From NCBI GenBank assembly GCA_002840735.1, contig PHBY01000011.1, forward strand, positions 58,009 through 122,008: a DNA stretch of 64,000 nucleotides, in the 5' to 3' direction. Shown in pieces: positions 34,864 to 45,720 of the stretch. Position 1 is the stretch's first letter, and every line of letters starts with the position of its first letter. Position numbers and translations under genes: made by a program. Source of the stretch: Chloroflexi bacterium HGW-Chloroflexi-2. Lineage in GTDB: Bacteria; Chloroflexota; Anaerolineae; Anaerolineales; Anaerolineaceae. Below the pieces are notes generated by a model. It did no database searches. It worked only from the letters and a program-made list of their open reading frames with translations, and was not told the origin of the DNA.

Positions 34864-37188
34864 ATGACAGCCTTAAGCATCACCATTCTTACCGGATTTT
34901 TGATTGCAATCCTTGCACCGTTCTTAACCAGGCTCATGAAGCACCGGGCTGCTTTTGTATTGGCTCTTTATCCTTTGGCTGTGGTGATTCAATTACTGGC
35001 GTTACAACCTGATACCTTAACTGCTCCTTCCATACAATTCCCCTGGGTTCCCAGTATGGGATTATGGATGACATTCACACTGGATGGGCTGGGATTCCTT
35101 ATAGCGATGTTGATCGCCGGAATAGGGACATTGGTGATCCTGTATGGTGGTGAATATCTGCGTGATGATCCTTATCTGGAGCGATTCTTCCTGTGGGTGA
35201 TCATTTTTATGGCTTCCATGCTGGGTGTGGTGACCAGCGGGAATGCATTGGTACTGTTTGTCTTCTGGGAGCTAACCAGTATCTCCTCATTTTTCCTGAT
35301 TGGATATAAATTTGAATATGAAAGTGCCCGGGCTGCTGCCTGGCAGGCACTGCTGGTTACGGGAGCTGGTGGCCTGGCGATGCTGGCGGGATTTGTTTTG
35401 CTGGGTCAGATCACCGGTAGTTTTGAGATCAATCAATGGATGCAAAACTCAAATCTGGTGCAGGAGAGTGCACTGGCCCCAGCCGCTTTCATCCTGATTT
35501 TGCTGGGTGCAATGACCAAATCCGCCCAATTTCCGTTCCATTTCTGGTTGCCAAACGCTATGGAAGCACCGACGCCAGTCAGCGCTTACCTGCATTCTGC
35601 CACCATGGTCAAAGCAGGTGTTTACCTGCTGGCCAGACTTTTCCCTGTTTTGGGTGGTCTCGCGCTTTGGAATCAGGTTGTTCCCTGGGTTGGACTGCTA
35701 ACATTGGTCGGTGGAGCATTGTTAGCGCTGGGACAAACAGATCTTAAGAAACTGTTGGCTTACACCACGGTTTCGTCCTTGGGTGGAATGGTCTTTTTAC
35801 TGGGGTTGGGCACACCACTGGCTGTCAAATCAGCGATGCTCTTTTTGCTTACGCATGCTTTGTATAAAGGTACACTCTTCCTGGTGGCGGGGGGCGTCGA
35901 TCACTCAGCGGGTAGCCGTGATATTCGTAAACTGGGAAAACTGGCCAAATTAATGCCGTTTACCGCACTGGCGGCCGGGTTGGCTGCCCTTTCAATGGCT
36001 GGAATTCCACCTTTAATTGGTTTTATCAGCAAAGAATATGTCTATGAAAGCACGTATTATTATTCAAATCTACCTTTTATTTTGACAGGATTGGCAGTTC
36101 TGGCGAATGTTGCCAATGTGGCTGTGGCTGGATGGGTGGGCATCCGTCCTTTCTGGCAACAACCGGAACAAAAAGATGAGGACTTGCATCCCCATAAAGA
36201 ATCATTGTGGTTGTGGATTCCACCTTTGGTACTGGCAATCACCGGATTATTCATGGGCGTGTTCTCACAGGGAACAGCACAAACCTGGGTGGCAGCAGCA
36301 ACCTCTGCTGTTTTGCAGGAAATGAGCAAGGTGAAATTATCACTGTGGCATGGTATTACTCCCATGCTGCTTCTGAGTGTTCTGACTTTAATGATCGGTG
36401 TTGTTGTCTACCTTGCATCCCGCACCCTTATTCCCAGACTGGCTGCTTTCTGGAATAAACTTAGCTCAGTTGGCCCCAACATATTTTACAGTCGTTCGAT
36501 GCGGGCTTTCCTATCTGTGGCTGGCTGGCAAACAAAAATATTGCAGAGTGGTTACCTGCGATACTACATCATCACGATCCTTGTAACCACTGTGACGTTA
36601 GCAGTCGTAACCCTTGCTACCCGTTATGACAGTTTACCCAACCCTCAATGGACACAACCACGGTTTTATGATGTTATTTTTATTGTCATCATCATCGTTT
36701 CCGCAATCCTGGTCACTCGTGCCGAATCGCGACTGGCAACGATCACGCTGCTGGGAGCGATCGGCTTTTCCATCGCAATACTTTTCCTTTTATATAGCGC
36801 ACCTGATCTCGCGATGGTACAGTTTGCCGTTGAAACGCTGACCGTAGTCCTGTTTGTGTTGGTGATTTATCAGCTACCGAAATATACCAAAAGTAATTAT
36901 CCAATCCACGCAAATGTATTACATATCATCGTTTCGGCGGCAGGCGGCATTATGATGGTTGTCCTTATGCTGCTCACGTCTGCCGTTCCATCCAACTCAA
37001 CCCTGGCGCCGTACTTCATGGAGAGCAGCCTGCCATTGGCAAAAGGTCACAATGTGGTTAATGTGATCCTGGTTGATTTTCGAGGATTGGACACCCTGGG
37101 CGAAATCACGGTTTTGATGATCGCAGCCATAGGAGTGTTCGCATTGTTAGGCTTGAAAAAAGGCAGTAAACGCGGGGGGAACGGTTAA
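34864..37188 (+). CDS. mrpA: Mrp Na+/H+ antiporter subunit A
   Basis: The 774-residue protein is the large MrpA subunit, related to NuoL of complex I, with about 20 membrane segments. The conserved proton-channel core [14 protein letters not shown] (Glu in segment 5), [27 protein letters not shown] and [13 protein letters not shown] is intact. The C-terminal 170 residues carry the MbhE/DUF4040 region ([32 protein letters not shown], then [21 protein letters not shown]). It forms the antiporter with subunits B-G to export Na+ in exchange for protons. AGGAG precedes the ATG by 4 nt. Confidence 0.95.
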   Translation: MTALSITILTGFLIAILAPFLTRLMKHRAAFVLALYPLAVVIQLLALQPDTLTAPSIQFPWVPSMGLWMTFTLDGLGFLIAMLIAGIGTLVILYGGEYLRDDPYLERFFLWVIIFMASMLGVVTSGNALVLFVFWELTSISSFFLIGYKFEYESARAAAWQALLVTGAGGLAMLAGFVLLGQITGSFEINQWMQNSNLVQESALAPAAFILILLGAMTKSAQFPFHFWLPNAMEAPTPVSAYLHSATMVKAGVYLLARLFPVLGGLALWNQVVPWVGLLTLVGGALLALGQTDLKKLLAYTTVSSLGGMVFLLGLGTPLAVKSAMLFLLTHALYKGTLFLVAGGVDHSAGSRDIRKLGKLAKLMPFTALAAGLAALSMAGIPPLIGFISKEYVYESTYYYSNLPFILTGLAVLANVANVAVAGWVGIRPFWQQPEQKDEDLHPHKESLWLWIPPLVLAITGLFMGVFSQGTAQTWVAAATSAVLQEMSKVKLSLWHGITPMLLLSVLTLMIGVVVYLASRTLIPRLAAFWNKLSSVGPNIFYSRSMRAFLSVAGWQTKILQSGYLRYYIITILVTTVTLAVVTLATRYDSLPNPQWTQPRFYDVIFIVIIIVSAILVTRAESRLATITLLGAIGFSIAILFLLYSAPDLAMVQFAVETLTVVLFVLVIYQLPKYTKSNYPIHANVLHIIVSAAGGIMMVVLMLLTSAVPSNSTLAPYFMESSLPLAKGHNVVNVILVDFRGLDTLGEITVLMIAAIGVFALLGLKKGSKRGGNG

Positions 37189-37189
37189 G

Positions 37190-37603
37190 ATGCAACGTTC
37201 CATCATTCTACCAGTCGCTACCCGTTTTTTAATGCCACTCATGCTGGTTTTCTCAATTTTTCTGTTGTTGCGGGGTCACAATGAGGTCGGTGGTGGTTTT
37301 GTGGGTGGTCTGGTTGCTGCCAGCGCATTGATGTTGTATGCCATTTCAACTTCTCCCAGCGCACTTTGGAGACTGTTACCCCTCGATCCGCGATTTATTG
37401 CCGCAATTGGCTTACTGATTTCCTTATTCTCCGGTTTTATTTCAATGTTCTATGAAAAACCTTTTATGACCAATATGTGGATTGAAGCACCATTGCCAGT
37501 GCTGGGCAAAATTGGCACACCAACCCTGTTTGATCTGGGTGTCTATATTTTGGTGGTTGGGGTGGTGGTCTGGATCTTATTAGAATTTGCGGAGGATGAG
37601 TAG
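37190..37603 (+). CDS. mrpB: Mrp Na+/H+ antiporter subunit B
   Basis: The 137-residue protein is MrpB, with four membrane segments and the conserved [18 protein letters not shown] loop. It begins 2 nt after mrpA stops. It is an accessory subunit of the hetero-oligomeric antiporter, required for function in characterised systems. Confidence 0.93.
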   Translation: MQRSIILPVATRFLMPLMLVFSIFLLLRGHNEVGGGFVGGLVAASALMLYAISTSPSALWRLLPLDPRFIAAIGLLISLFSGFISMFYEKPFMTNMWIEAPLPVLGKIGTPTLFDLGVYILVVGVVVWILLEFAEDE

Positions 37604-37604
37604 T

Positions 37605-37997
37605 ATGCTGTTCTTAATGGCCATCGCCGCAGGTGTGTTATTTGCTGCAGGGATCTTTATGATTTTACGACGCAGCATGGTGAAAGTATTGGTGGGTATT
37701 CTTCTGTTAGGATATGCTGCCAACCTGCTATTGTTCAATGCAGCGCCATTGATACGTGGAGCCCCTCCATTAATTGATCCGGTAATTGGGGTGCCTACCG
37801 TATATGCCGATCCGGTCCCCCAGGCTTTGATTCTAACTGCCATTGTGATCAGTTTTGGCGTGACGGCTTTTGCCGTGGTGTTGATCCGAAGAGCTTATGC
37901 AGTAACCGGCACAGGCGATCTGGATAACATGCACTGCACGGATATCCCCTGTGAATCTGAAGAAATACTGAGCGATCTGGAGGATGAAATCTTATGA
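37605..37997 (+). CDS. mrpC: Mrp Na+/H+ antiporter subunit C
   Basis: The 130-residue protein is the NuoK-like subunit, with three membrane segments and [20 protein letters not shown]. The ATG at 37605 is chosen because GGAGG ends 9 nt upstream; an ATG at 37596 overlaps that motif. Its TGA overlaps the mrpD ATG (ATGA). A hydrophilic tail follows ([20 protein letters not shown]), slightly longer than usual. Confidence 0.93.
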   Translation: MLFLMAIAAGVLFAAGIFMILRRSMVKVLVGILLLGYAANLLLFNAAPLIRGAPPLIDPVIGVPTVYADPVPQALILTAIVISFGVTAFAVVLIRRAYAVTGTGDLDNMHCTDIPCESEEILSDLEDEIL

Positions 37998-39478
37998 TCA
38001 TCTATCCAATCCTCATTCCACTGGTATTTGCAATCATTACCGTTTTATTCTGGGAGAACCAACGTGTAAAACGAGCCCTTTCGATCATCAGCACGGGCTT
38101 ATTAATGATTGTGAATATCAATATCTTCTTTGTTGTATATCGGGAAGGTATTCAGGTTGTTCAGGTTGGGGATTGGCCAGCACCTTTTGGCATTTCACTG
38201 GTGGTGGATCTTTTCAGCGCTATTATGCTATTAACAACATCCATTGTCGCTTTCCTGCTTGCGTTCTATAGTGTCGACGGTATCGATCTGGCGCGCCGAA
38301 AATATGGATATTTTCCACTCTTCCAATTTTTATTAGTGGGCGTGAATGGCGCGCTATGCACGGGCGATCTTTTCAACCTGTATGTCTGGTTTGAGGTTAT
38401 GTTAATGTCCTCATTTGTGTTGATTGCTCTGGGTGGAGAACGTACACAAATTGAAGGGGCGATCAAATATGTTATTCTCAATCTGCTGGCTTCGACACTA
38501 TTTCTTTCAGCCATTGGATTAACCTACAATCTGGCTGGCACGCTTAATATGGCTGATCTGGCTTTACGTCTGCAGGCAGTAAGCTCCTCAGGACAGGTAA
38601 CCGTGATCGCTGTTCTCTTCCTGGTGGCATTCGGAATCAAATCGGCAATTTTCCCCCTGTTCTTCTGGCTTCCGGCTTCTTATCATACTCCGCCTGTTAC
38701 CATTACAGCCCTGTTTTCAGCCTTATTGACGAAAGTTGGGATGTACACCCTGATTCGCTTCTTCACATTGCTTTTTCCATTTGAAAGTGAATATACACAC
38801 ACCATCATTTTAATCTCTGCGGGGTTCACCATGCTGACCGGTGTGCTGGGAGCTGCTGCACAGACGGATTTACGGCGCTTGCTTTCCTTCCATATCATCA
38901 GCCAGATCGGCTATATTTTCATGGGGCTGGGTCTGTTTACTGAATACGCGATAGCGGCCAGTATCTATTTCCTGGTTCATATTATTCTGGCAAAGACAGC
39001 GCTCTTTCTTTCAGCCGGGATGGTCGAATCCATACAGGGTTCGTTTGACTTGAAGAAGCTTGGTGGCTTATATAAGCACCGGGTTGGATTATCGATGTTA
39101 TTCCTGCTACCTGCACTTTCGGTGGCCGGGTTACCGCCATTCTCTGGATTCTTTGCGAAACTGGGTTTGATCATCGCTGGTCTGGAAAGCAAGCAATACT
39201 TCATTATTGGGTTAGCGCTGTTTGTAAGCCTGATGACATTATTCTCGATGACCAAAGTCTGGAATGAAGCCTATTGGAAACCACCCAAGGATCCACAATA
39301 TGCTGATCAACAAAAACCAGTTTCCAGATGGAGATTGGCACCAGTCATTATAATCGTTGTATTATCGGTGTTATTAGGGCTATTCGCCAATCCGGTTTTT
39401 GAGGTTTGCCAAATGGCTGCTGCTCAATTAATGGATCCATCTCAATATATCCGTGCTGTTCTGGGGATGGTGCGATGA
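37994..39478 (+). CDS. mrpD: Mrp Na+/H+ antiporter subunit D
   Basis: The 494-residue protein is the second NuoL/M/N-like subunit, with 14 membrane segments. Conserved signatures are [17 protein letters not shown] (Glu of segment 5), [35 protein letters not shown] (channel Lys) and [18 protein letters not shown]. It works with MrpA as the proton/sodium translocating core. Start and stop overlap mrpC and mrpE by ATGA. Confidence 0.95.
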   Translation: MIIYPILIPLVFAIITVLFWENQRVKRALSIISTGLLMIVNINIFFVVYREGIQVVQVGDWPAPFGISLVVDLFSAIMLLTTSIVAFLLAFYSVDGIDLARRKYGYFPLFQFLLVGVNGALCTGDLFNLYVWFEVMLMSSFVLIALGGERTQIEGAIKYVILNLLASTLFLSAIGLTYNLAGTLNMADLALRLQAVSSSGQVTVIAVLFLVAFGIKSAIFPLFFWLPASYHTPPVTITALFSALLTKVGMYTLIRFFTLLFPFESEYTHTIILISAGFTMLTGVLGAAAQTDLRRLLSFHIISQIGYIFMGLGLFTEYAIAASIYFLVHIILAKTALFLSAGMVESIQGSFDLKKLGGLYKHRVGLSMLFLLPALSVAGLPPFSGFFAKLGLIIAGLESKQYFIIGLALFVSLMTLFSMTKVWNEAYWKPPKDPQYADQQKPVSRWRLAPVIIIVVLSVLLGLFANPVFEVCQMAAAQLMDPSQYIRAVLGMVR

Positions 39479-39948
39479 GCCTGTTGTTATTGAATGTTCT
39501 GCTGGCACTCGTCTGGAGTGCATTAATGGGTAATTTCGACCCACCTTATTTATTGTTTGGTTTTGTGCTGGGTTATTTTATTTTATGGTTGTTCCAAAAA
39601 CCACCCAGAACCCAGAAATATTTCAGAGAAGTCCCTTTAGTGATTGAATTTAGCTTGTTTTTCCTGTGGGAGATTGTTGTTTCCAATATTCGGTTAACAA
39701 TCACGATACTTTCTCCCCGCCCCCAATTAAGACCTGCGGTTGTAGCTGTCCCGTTGGACCTGAAAAGCGAAGTGGGGATTGTTCTTCTGGCAAATTTGAT
39801 TACGCTTACACCAGGCACCCTCAGTTTAGATATATCCTCCAATAAACATACGCTATTCGTGCATATATTTGATTTGGATGATCCTGAAAAGTTTGTTAAA
39901 AAAATAAAAAATAATTACGAACGACGTGTTCGGGAGATATTAGAATGA
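39475..39948 (+). CDS. mrpE: Mrp Na+/H+ antiporter subunit E
   Basis: The 157-residue protein is MrpE, with two or three N-terminal membrane helices and a soluble domain (VVAVPLDLKSEVGIVLLANLITLTPGTLSLDIS) that is diagnostic for the family. The frame extends upstream to 39406, but the ATG at 39475 overlapping the mrpD stop is the proper start. Confidence 0.93.
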   Translation: MSLLLLNVLLALVWSALMGNFDPPYLLFGFVLGYFILWLFQKPPRTQKYFREVPLVIEFSLFFLWEIVVSNIRLTITILSPRPQLRPAVVAVPLDLKSEVGIVLLANLITLTPGTLSLDISSNKHTLFVHIFDLDDPEKFVKKIKNNYERRVREILE

Positions 39949-40208
39949 TGGTTGAAATTCTCTGGGATGTCATCTTCTCCTTTTTGGCAATCGGTTTTAT
40001 CTCAGCATTCATCCGATTGGCAAAAGGACCGCATTTACCGGATCGGATCATCTCTCTGGATTTGATTTCGATCATGGCGATTGGTTTTTTCGTGGCATAT
40101 GCTGTTCTTTATGATCAATCCAGTTTTCTGGATGTCTCCATCATCCTGGCAATTATTACATTCTTAGGCACTGTGGCTTTTGCTTATTATCTTGAAAGGC
40201 GGGTGTAG
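39945..40208 (+). CDS. mrpF: Mrp Na+/H+ antiporter subunit F
   Basis: The 87-residue protein has three membrane helices and the conserved RLAKGPHLPDRIISLDLISIMAIG segment of MrpF. Its ATG overlaps the mrpE stop. A second ATG directly follows, so the start may be three bases later. Confidence 0.93.
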   Translation: MMVEILWDVIFSFLAIGFISAFIRLAKGPHLPDRIISLDLISIMAIGFFVAYAVLYDQSSFLDVSIILAIITFLGTVAFAYYLERRV

Positions 40209-40210
40209 CC

Positions 40211-40627
40211 ATGGCTGAATACATCATTCTGGGAATATTTTTACTGGGTTCATTTCTTGTACTGGTTGCTGGAATTGGGTTACTGCGGATGCCCGATCTT
40301 TTCCTGCGGATGTCAGCCACTGCTAAGGCAGGAACACTGGGCACTGGTCTGATGGTGTTGGGAGCAGCCATTTATTTTAATGAATTTGCTATTTATACCC
40401 GTGCAATTGCTCTGATTGCGTTTCTTTTTGTTACTGCACCGGTATCCACCCACATGCTGGGTCGTGCTGCATATTTTGATGGAGTCCCTTTATGGAAAGG
40501 CACCATCCAGGATGATTTACGTGGTCATTACAAGGTAACAACGCATAGTCTGGAAGAAGAGATTGTGCCTGAAAAGGATCAACCACATGTGGAGGATGAG
40601 GTGGATGCTTTTGAAATCAACAAATAA
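40211..40627 (+). CDS. mrpG: Mrp Na+/H+ antiporter subunit G
   Basis: The 138-residue protein has three membrane helices and the conserved GIGLLRMPDLFLRMSATAKAGTLG segment of MrpG. The acidic tail (EEEIVPEKDQPHVEDEVDAFE) is an extension past the usual end. It closes the seven-gene operon. The next gene converges from the minus strand 36 nt away, and no clear terminator lies between. Confidence 0.93.
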   Translation: MAEYIILGIFLLGSFLVLVAGIGLLRMPDLFLRMSATAKAGTLGTGLMVLGAAIYFNEFAIYTRAIALIAFLFVTAPVSTHMLGRAAYFDGVPLWKGTIQDDLRGHYKVTTHSLEEEIVPEKDQPHVEDEVDAFEINK

Positions 40628-40662
40628 ACGTATTTAGACCACAGGCAGAGAACTATTTTTAG

Positions 40663-42999
40663 CTAATTAAAAGTTTCCGGCACCAGATAACCAACTGCCC
40701 GACTGTCATCATCATTCATCAAGACACGAATTTGATGTTCGGGTCGATAATCACTGACCTGGATTAATCGCAGAGAATCTTTCAAATTTGGATCAAGGTC
40801 AATGAAATCGGAGACATGGTTGGGGGTTTGTTCAAAGAATTCTTCATTGATCATGTTCTGACCTTCATCCAGTGGAATTGCCAATGGATAAATCTGAGAT
40901 TCCATCAGGTCCTGGAAAAAGTGTGTTCCCAGAGATGGTTCGGGGGGTAACCCAAAATGTTCTCCGGCTAATTCAATCAATGCCCGTGAATTATAAATAT
41001 CTCCATAATCGATCGGTACACCCAGGTCGGCATTTGAACTCCCCCAGCGCCCAGGACCAACACAGATGAAGACATCTCCTTCCAAGGCTCTGTTGAGGCG
41101 ACCAATGGCACGCGCCAGATTGAAGCGGTCATTGTTGGTTGGCAATGAGAAATAGGTCTCGTGAGGCACATAAATCACATGGGTAATTCGCTGAATCTCA
41201 CCATGCGGTACCACAAAATGGGTGTCGAAAATGATATCCGATTCTGGGATCTTTTTTGGGATTTTCACTTCGGCGGATGACATTAACTGTGCCTGTGGCC
41301 GGCATTGCACCACGCTGATGCAAATCTCTGGCTTCCCCAATTCCGGCTCGTCGATGGCAATGGTAAATTCCACGTCCACGGGGAGATTATAAGCATGCTC
41401 AAGTGCTGTCAGCATTTCGCGCATCGTTTCAGCAAAATCGGTGCGTTTGAGAAACTCATCATAGGTTACAACCAGATTTTTAGGGTCTCCATCAATAATC
41501 CGGCTGCGTATGGGTTGAAAGTCGCCACCTTGAGCCAACTGAGCAATGTACCGCAAGGGTTTGTAGCTTGAATCCAACACCTCATGAATGGGGAGAGATT
41601 TGAAAACATTTTCTTCCAAATCGAGTAAATCCACGAATTGCTGTGAATATCGCCGGATCAGTTTTGGTAAGGTTGATGGACGCAGCAAGGGGTGTGATAG
41701 GGCAATCACCCGCGGGTAATCATTCCCTACCCGATCCACAGCGCGGGTTCCCAGACCCCATACCAGACGTACAAAACCATCCTCTGCCCGAATTTGTGGT
41801 GCCCAGCGATAGGTATTGCGGCTGAAGGCAACCCCGGCGCCATGCGGGAAGTAATATTTCCCAAATCGGTTTCCCTGAACTTCCTGAATGAGGACGGCCA
41901 TGCGCTCGTCATAATCCTGCAAACCGCGGGCTCGCCGATAAAGTAAAGCATTCGGATTGAGTGTGGATGCGTAAATCGTGGCAATGGCGCGGGTGAGATC
42001 TTTCAGGTTCTGGTCCAGTGATCCCTGGTTGGGTAGAAAGACACTATCGTATTTACCCGCAAAGGAGGTGCCAAAATTATCTTCCAGTTGGCTGGAAGAG
42101 CGCACAATCATCGGTTGTTTTTCCACTTTTTCCAGGATGGCAGTCAGTCGATCCAGGATATCGGGTGGAAACTCGCCCGCCTGAAACTCACGCACAATCG
42201 CAGGGTACTCAGCGCGCATCTCTTCTTCGCTTTTATACTTCTGGTCATTCCAATGCGTGAGATCATTAATGGTCATGAATGTGTAAATTTCATTCGATCC
42301 GATGTAATAGGATTCTGGCGGGCTCATACAGGTGCTCAGGTCGAACTCTTTTGTATCTGCCAACACGCGATGAGCCAGGAGCATTCCGGCGGCTTTGCCA
42401 CCAATTTTTCCGGCACCAATTTTCCGTTTGCGGATCTCGAGTAAATCTCCCAGCGTGAACCATTCTTTGGCAATATTGATATATTGCAATTGATCGCTGA
42501 TCAGGTTGCGGATCAGAACAACTTTTGCCTCATGCATTCTGGCTTCATAACGGGCGCGATCTTCAGGGCTTAGTTTTTCGAACATCATGGCCTGTTCGAA
42601 GACAATTTCCTGAGGTGCTAATTCCGGATTGATAGAAAGCAGGTGATCCTGTCCCGAAACCCCGCGTTCGGAGAGAACCTCATTGGTGATGCGTTCGAAC
42701 TCATCAAATGAAACCTGATGACTGAACAGTAAATCGGTTAGCTGATCACGGATGCGTTGTATACGTGTATCCCATACTTCCGAGGCTTCTTCATTATATG
42801 GATCAATTAACCCCTCGCGTTCCTGAGAGCGAATGGCCATTTCACGCACGCGGGCTTCAAAAGCCTGTGGTTGAATCACACCGCGCTCAAACATCAGGCG
42901 TCGCATTCTTGCCCGAATTCTAGCGCTGAGAATGGGATATTGGCCCAAAGCCAGGTAGATGGTTAATAAGCGGTCGGTGGAATTGGAATTGGATGCCAT
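40663..42999 (-). CDS. PEP/pyruvate-binding domain protein (PEP synthase N-terminal-like)
   Basis: The 778-residue protein carries the ATP-grasp PPDK_N domain of PEP synthase and pyruvate phosphate dikinase: IGAGKIGGKAAGMLLA near residue 195 and MIVRSSSQLEDNFGTSFAGKYDSVF near residue 300. The phosphohistidine swivelling domain and the C-terminal PEP-binding barrel of true PEP synthases are absent; instead there are a 180-residue helical N-terminal region and a C-terminal region (FDTHFVVPHGEIQRITHVIYVPHETYF, GPGRWGSSNADLGVPIDYGDI) of unknown role. It may phosphorylate another substrate or protein. ATG 42999 has GAGGT upstream. Confidence 0.85.
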   Translation of the reverse strand: MASNSNSTDRLLTIYLALGQYPILSARIRARMRRLMFERGVIQPQAFEARVREMAIRSQEREGLIDPYNEEASEVWDTRIQRIRDQLTDLLFSHQVSFDEFERITNEVLSERGVSGQDHLLSINPELAPQEIVFEQAMMFEKLSPEDRARYEARMHEAKVVLIRNLISDQLQYINIAKEWFTLGDLLEIRKRKIGAGKIGGKAAGMLLAHRVLADTKEFDLSTCMSPPESYYIGSNEIYTFMTINDLTHWNDQKYKSEEEMRAEYPAIVREFQAGEFPPDILDRLTAILEKVEKQPMIVRSSSQLEDNFGTSFAGKYDSVFLPNQGSLDQNLKDLTRAIATIYASTLNPNALLYRRARGLQDYDERMAVLIQEVQGNRFGKYYFPHGAGVAFSRNTYRWAPQIRAEDGFVRLVWGLGTRAVDRVGNDYPRVIALSHPLLRPSTLPKLIRRYSQQFVDLLDLEENVFKSLPIHEVLDSSYKPLRYIAQLAQGGDFQPIRSRIIDGDPKNLVVTYDEFLKRTDFAETMREMLTALEHAYNLPVDVEFTIAIDEPELGKPEICISVVQCRPQAQLMSSAEVKIPKKIPESDIIFDTHFVVPHGEIQRITHVIYVPHETYFSLPTNNDRFNLARAIGRLNRALEGDVFICVGPGRWGSSNADLGVPIDYGDIYNSRALIELAGEHFGLPPEPSLGTHFFQDLMESQIYPLAIPLDEGQNMINEEFFEQTPNHVSDFIDLDPNLKDSLRLIQVSDYRPEHQIRVLMNDDDSRAVGYLVPETFN

Positions 43000-43087
43000 T
43001 CTTAATACCTCATCCCTGACCAGATTTTTTGTATTTTTACGACTTTATTCACAATAGATAACCGGGTATCGAGATGCTTATTGATCC

Positions 43088-44215
43088 TTACCCCAAATGC
43101 ATGGGCATGATTACATGCGTGAATTCATCTTCTCCAATGGGTTTAATCGTGGCAGGTGTATTGTTGGCATTGGTTTCAAGGGCAACACTCGGGGTTTTTA
43201 CCACATCCAATACTTCGCGTAAATATCGCACATTGAATGCAATCAACAGACCATCCCCATCAATGTTTGCATCCAGCTGAACCTCGGAGTTGCCTGTTTC
43301 TTCCGATTGCGCAGAAATTTCCACGATGCCAGGACCTTCCATCCTGGGCTGAATGTGCATGCGAATAATATTATTGCCATCGCGGGCAATAATTTCAGCC
43401 TGACGGCAAGCCTTCTGGAAGCTAGGTGTGGAAACGACAGTGTGTGTTTTGTAACTACGTGGGATGATCACATTGTAATCGGGGAAATTGCCTTCAATTA
43501 ATTGGGAGACGAGCTCAGCATCTTTCAGATTGAAAACCACCTGTCCTCTGCCAGCCGGGACACTCATGCTGACGGTAGCATCCCCATTGGCAGCGATCCT
43601 GGCCAGCTCATTCATAGCACGGGCTGGAATGATGACCGAAATGGCTTTGTCTGAAGGATTGGTAACCGTAGAGGAGCGCACCGAAATACGGAAACCATCC
43701 GTGGCAGCCATGGTGATGGTGGTACCTTCGATTTGTGTCAGCACACCCTGTAAAACCGGGCGTGCTTCATCGGTTGAAGCGGCGAATGCAACCTGCTGAA
43801 TCATTTCTTTGAGGTCGGCTACATTCAGTTCTACCCCACCCGATTTTTCAGGTAACGGCATGGGAGGATATTCCTGCGCATCAATTCCTTTGATATCGGT
43901 ACTGTTTGTCCCACAACGGACATTAAGTGTCTGGGTGCGATCGTTCAGCAACATTTCAACCCGGTCGTTGGGCAAGGTGCTCACCAGATCAGATATCGTG
44001 CGGGCTGGAATGGTAATGGAACCTTCCTCTTCCACGGTCGCTGTGATCCAGCAAGAGATGCCTAATTCGAGATTGGTGGCTGAGAGACGAATGCGACCCT
44101 CATCGGTTGCAATCAAAACGTTTGCCAAAACCGGCAATGTGCTGCGAGGTGAAACTGCGCGTGAAACGGTGCTTAAGCCATGTGCCAATTCTTGTTGTGA
44201 GACTGATGCTTTCAT
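43088..44215 (-). CDS. dnaN: DNA polymerase III sliding clamp, beta subunit
   Basis: The 375-residue protein has the three-domain clamp fold of DnaN. It starts MKASVSQQELAHGLSTVSRAVSPRSTLPVL, with the typical N-terminal pattern, and ends HVIMPMHLG, close to the usual MPMRL C-terminus. It encircles DNA and tethers polymerase III. GAGGAT precedes the ATG. It is not next to dnaA or recF here, so the origin is not implied. Confidence 0.95.
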   Translation of the reverse strand: MKASVSQQELAHGLSTVSRAVSPRSTLPVLANVLIATDEGRIRLSATNLELGISCWITATVEEEGSITIPARTISDLVSTLPNDRVEMLLNDRTQTLNVRCGTNSTDIKGIDAQEYPPMPLPEKSGGVELNVADLKEMIQQVAFAASTDEARPVLQGVLTQIEGTTITMAATDGFRISVRSSTVTNPSDKAISVIIPARAMNELARIAANGDATVSMSVPAGRGQVVFNLKDAELVSQLIEGNFPDYNVIIPRSYKTHTVVSTPSFQKACRQAEIIARDGNNIIRMHIQPRMEGPGIVEISAQSEETGNSEVQLDANIDGDGLLIAFNVRYLREVLDVVKTPSVALETNANNTPATIKPIGEDEFTHVIMPMHLG

Positions 44216-44546
44216 GTGCTATCCTCAAAATCTGTGATTTTCTTAAATGGAATGTCGCTGATATTGACTCTTCCTGAATTTAAAAAGTATACAATGAGAA
44301 GATAAAAAATTCCAGTAATATCAAGCTTATATTGTGTTCATCCAATGAAGACAATCGAAGAAGATTGAAAAAAACATATATAATGGTTAATATCTATTCT
44401 CCATCAAAGAATTGAAGGGGGGTATCAATGAAAAAATGTCCTTACTTTACTGAAAATTCCAAGCTGAATTAATCAAATTTTGATATTGTGGTTTTCATTA
44501 AAATCCTAAGCAATAACAATTTATTGTGAGTTAGAAAGAAGAAAAA
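44216..44546. other. Intergenic region at the left edge of the AT-rich accessory stretch
   Basis: These 331 bp separate dnaN from the accessory genes. They contain a TATAAT at 44379-44384 without a good -35 partner, and a tiny 14-codon open frame at 44428-44472 (MKKCPYFTENSKLN) behind GGGGGG, which may be the remnant of a gene start. I see no convincing gene. Confidence 0.5.
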
Positions 44547-45542
44547 ATGGATAAACCATTCATTGATACCCTAATGGATTACATCATGGAAGGCACCATG
44601 ATTCCTAAATCACAAATCGAACGGGCAGTGGGTCCTATTCTGAGTATGTTCTTAGACGTTGTTTTATCGGAAACATTTCGGGAGGATAAGAAATTATCAG
44701 GGTCACTTAAATTGGTCTGCCCGGAATTCCCCCTCAAGAAAAAAGATAACTGGCAATCAACGAATATTGATTGGCTTATGTACAATAAAGATCGCAAACA
44801 ACTCCTTTTCGTCGAGTTGAAGACATCAGATACCTCTATCAATGATGATCAGAATTCGATCTATCATATTAAGCAAGAGGCAATTCTGCACAATGGGGGT
44901 GCTTTCTTGATAGAAGACCTGGAACAGATGCGAGACCGGTCTTCTGAGTTTGGCAAGTATCAATATATTCTGGAGACGAAGGTATTACCATTAAAGGATG
45001 AAATCTCAAATTGCCATGATGCCAAAATAATCTATCTGGTTCCAAAAAGCGCAGAACACAAAGTCAAAGGTCATGCGGACAGTATTCTAACTTTCGCAAT
45101 GTTATCGAAATCAATCCCAGGTAAGTTTGCTGAAGAATGGGGTATCATCCGAGACCACTTATGTGCGCTTGATGACTCATCACAGCGATCGCGAAATCGC
45201 CAATATAGAATTTCTGCTCCCCAGAGAGATGTTATGAAGAGTGCAACCTCAGATGTTGAAATTAGCCCAATTACTAAGAAATCAGTACATTGGCAAGGGA
45301 CAGTAGATTTCCACGAAATGTTCAATCTCTGCTTAGAACATGGAGATAATATTATTGTGGGATTTACAGGTGGTATCGAGAGATTTTCCAGTAGTACATT
45401 TACAGAGATTCAGCTACGCCGTTTCTATAGGTGGGATTTTGCAAAGAATTTGACGGGCAAGAAGAAGGCAGATTGGCTTGCTGGTTCAACGATAATCGAG
45501 ATTCTGAGACAGCATCATGGGTATCCCTCAACCAGGCAATGA
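44547..45542 (+). CDS. Hypothetical protein with PD-(D/E)xK-like nuclease motif
   Basis: I cannot name this 331-residue protein. TNIDWLMYNKDRKQLLFVELKTSD near residues 72-95 reads as the D...ExK core of the PD-(D/E)xK nuclease fold, with IDW supplying the Asp and VELK the Glu and Lys. ADSILTFAMLSKSIPG follows. The C-terminal third (NIIVGFTGGIERF, KNLTGKKKADWLAGSTII) may be a separate domain. Its TGA overlaps the ATG of a 44-codon frame (ATGA). It lies in AT-rich accessory DNA, so a restriction or defence role is possible but unproven. Confidence 0.7.
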   Translation: MDKPFIDTLMDYIMEGTMIPKSQIERAVGPILSMFLDVVLSETFREDKKLSGSLKLVCPEFPLKKKDNWQSTNIDWLMYNKDRKQLLFVELKTSDTSINDDQNSIYHIKQEAILHNGGAFLIEDLEQMRDRSSEFGKYQYILETKVLPLKDEISNCHDAKIIYLVPKSAEHKVKGHADSILTFAMLSKSIPGKFAEEWGIIRDHLCALDDSSQRSRNRQYRISAPQRDVMKSATSDVEISPITKKSVHWQGTVDFHEMFNLCLEHGDNIIVGFTGGIERFSSSTFTEIQLRRFYRWDFAKNLTGKKKADWLAGSTIIEILRQHHGYPSTRQ

Positions 45543-45673
45543 AAGCCATGGTTTTGGCAAGACGTTATCTGCAGGAAGACGGGATTGATGTGATTTTCTA
45601 CCCCGAATTTGTGGATCTCGATTTCGATGGAAGACTGGTCACAGCAATAAAAATCATTGTCGAACAACGATAA
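45539..45673 (+). CDS. Small hypothetical protein coupled to the nuclease-like gene
   Basis: A 44-residue frame begins at the ATG overlapping the previous stop. The product (MKAMVLARRYLQEDGIDVIF to IIVEQR) is plausible as a small folded alpha-beta protein. The same frame is open upstream to 45431, inside the previous gene, so it could also be a shadow or the tail of a frameshifted protein. Confidence 0.45.
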   Translation: MKAMVLARRYLQEDGIDVIFYPEFVDLDFDGRLVTAIKIIVEQR

Positions 45674-45720
45674 TTTTTTCCTGGATAATATTCAAAACAT
45701 CCCACCACATGGAGGACACA

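Noticed and set aside
43307..44237. Plus-strand open frames of up to 142 codons across dnaN.
   Set aside because: They are antisense to a complete, highly conserved dnaN.
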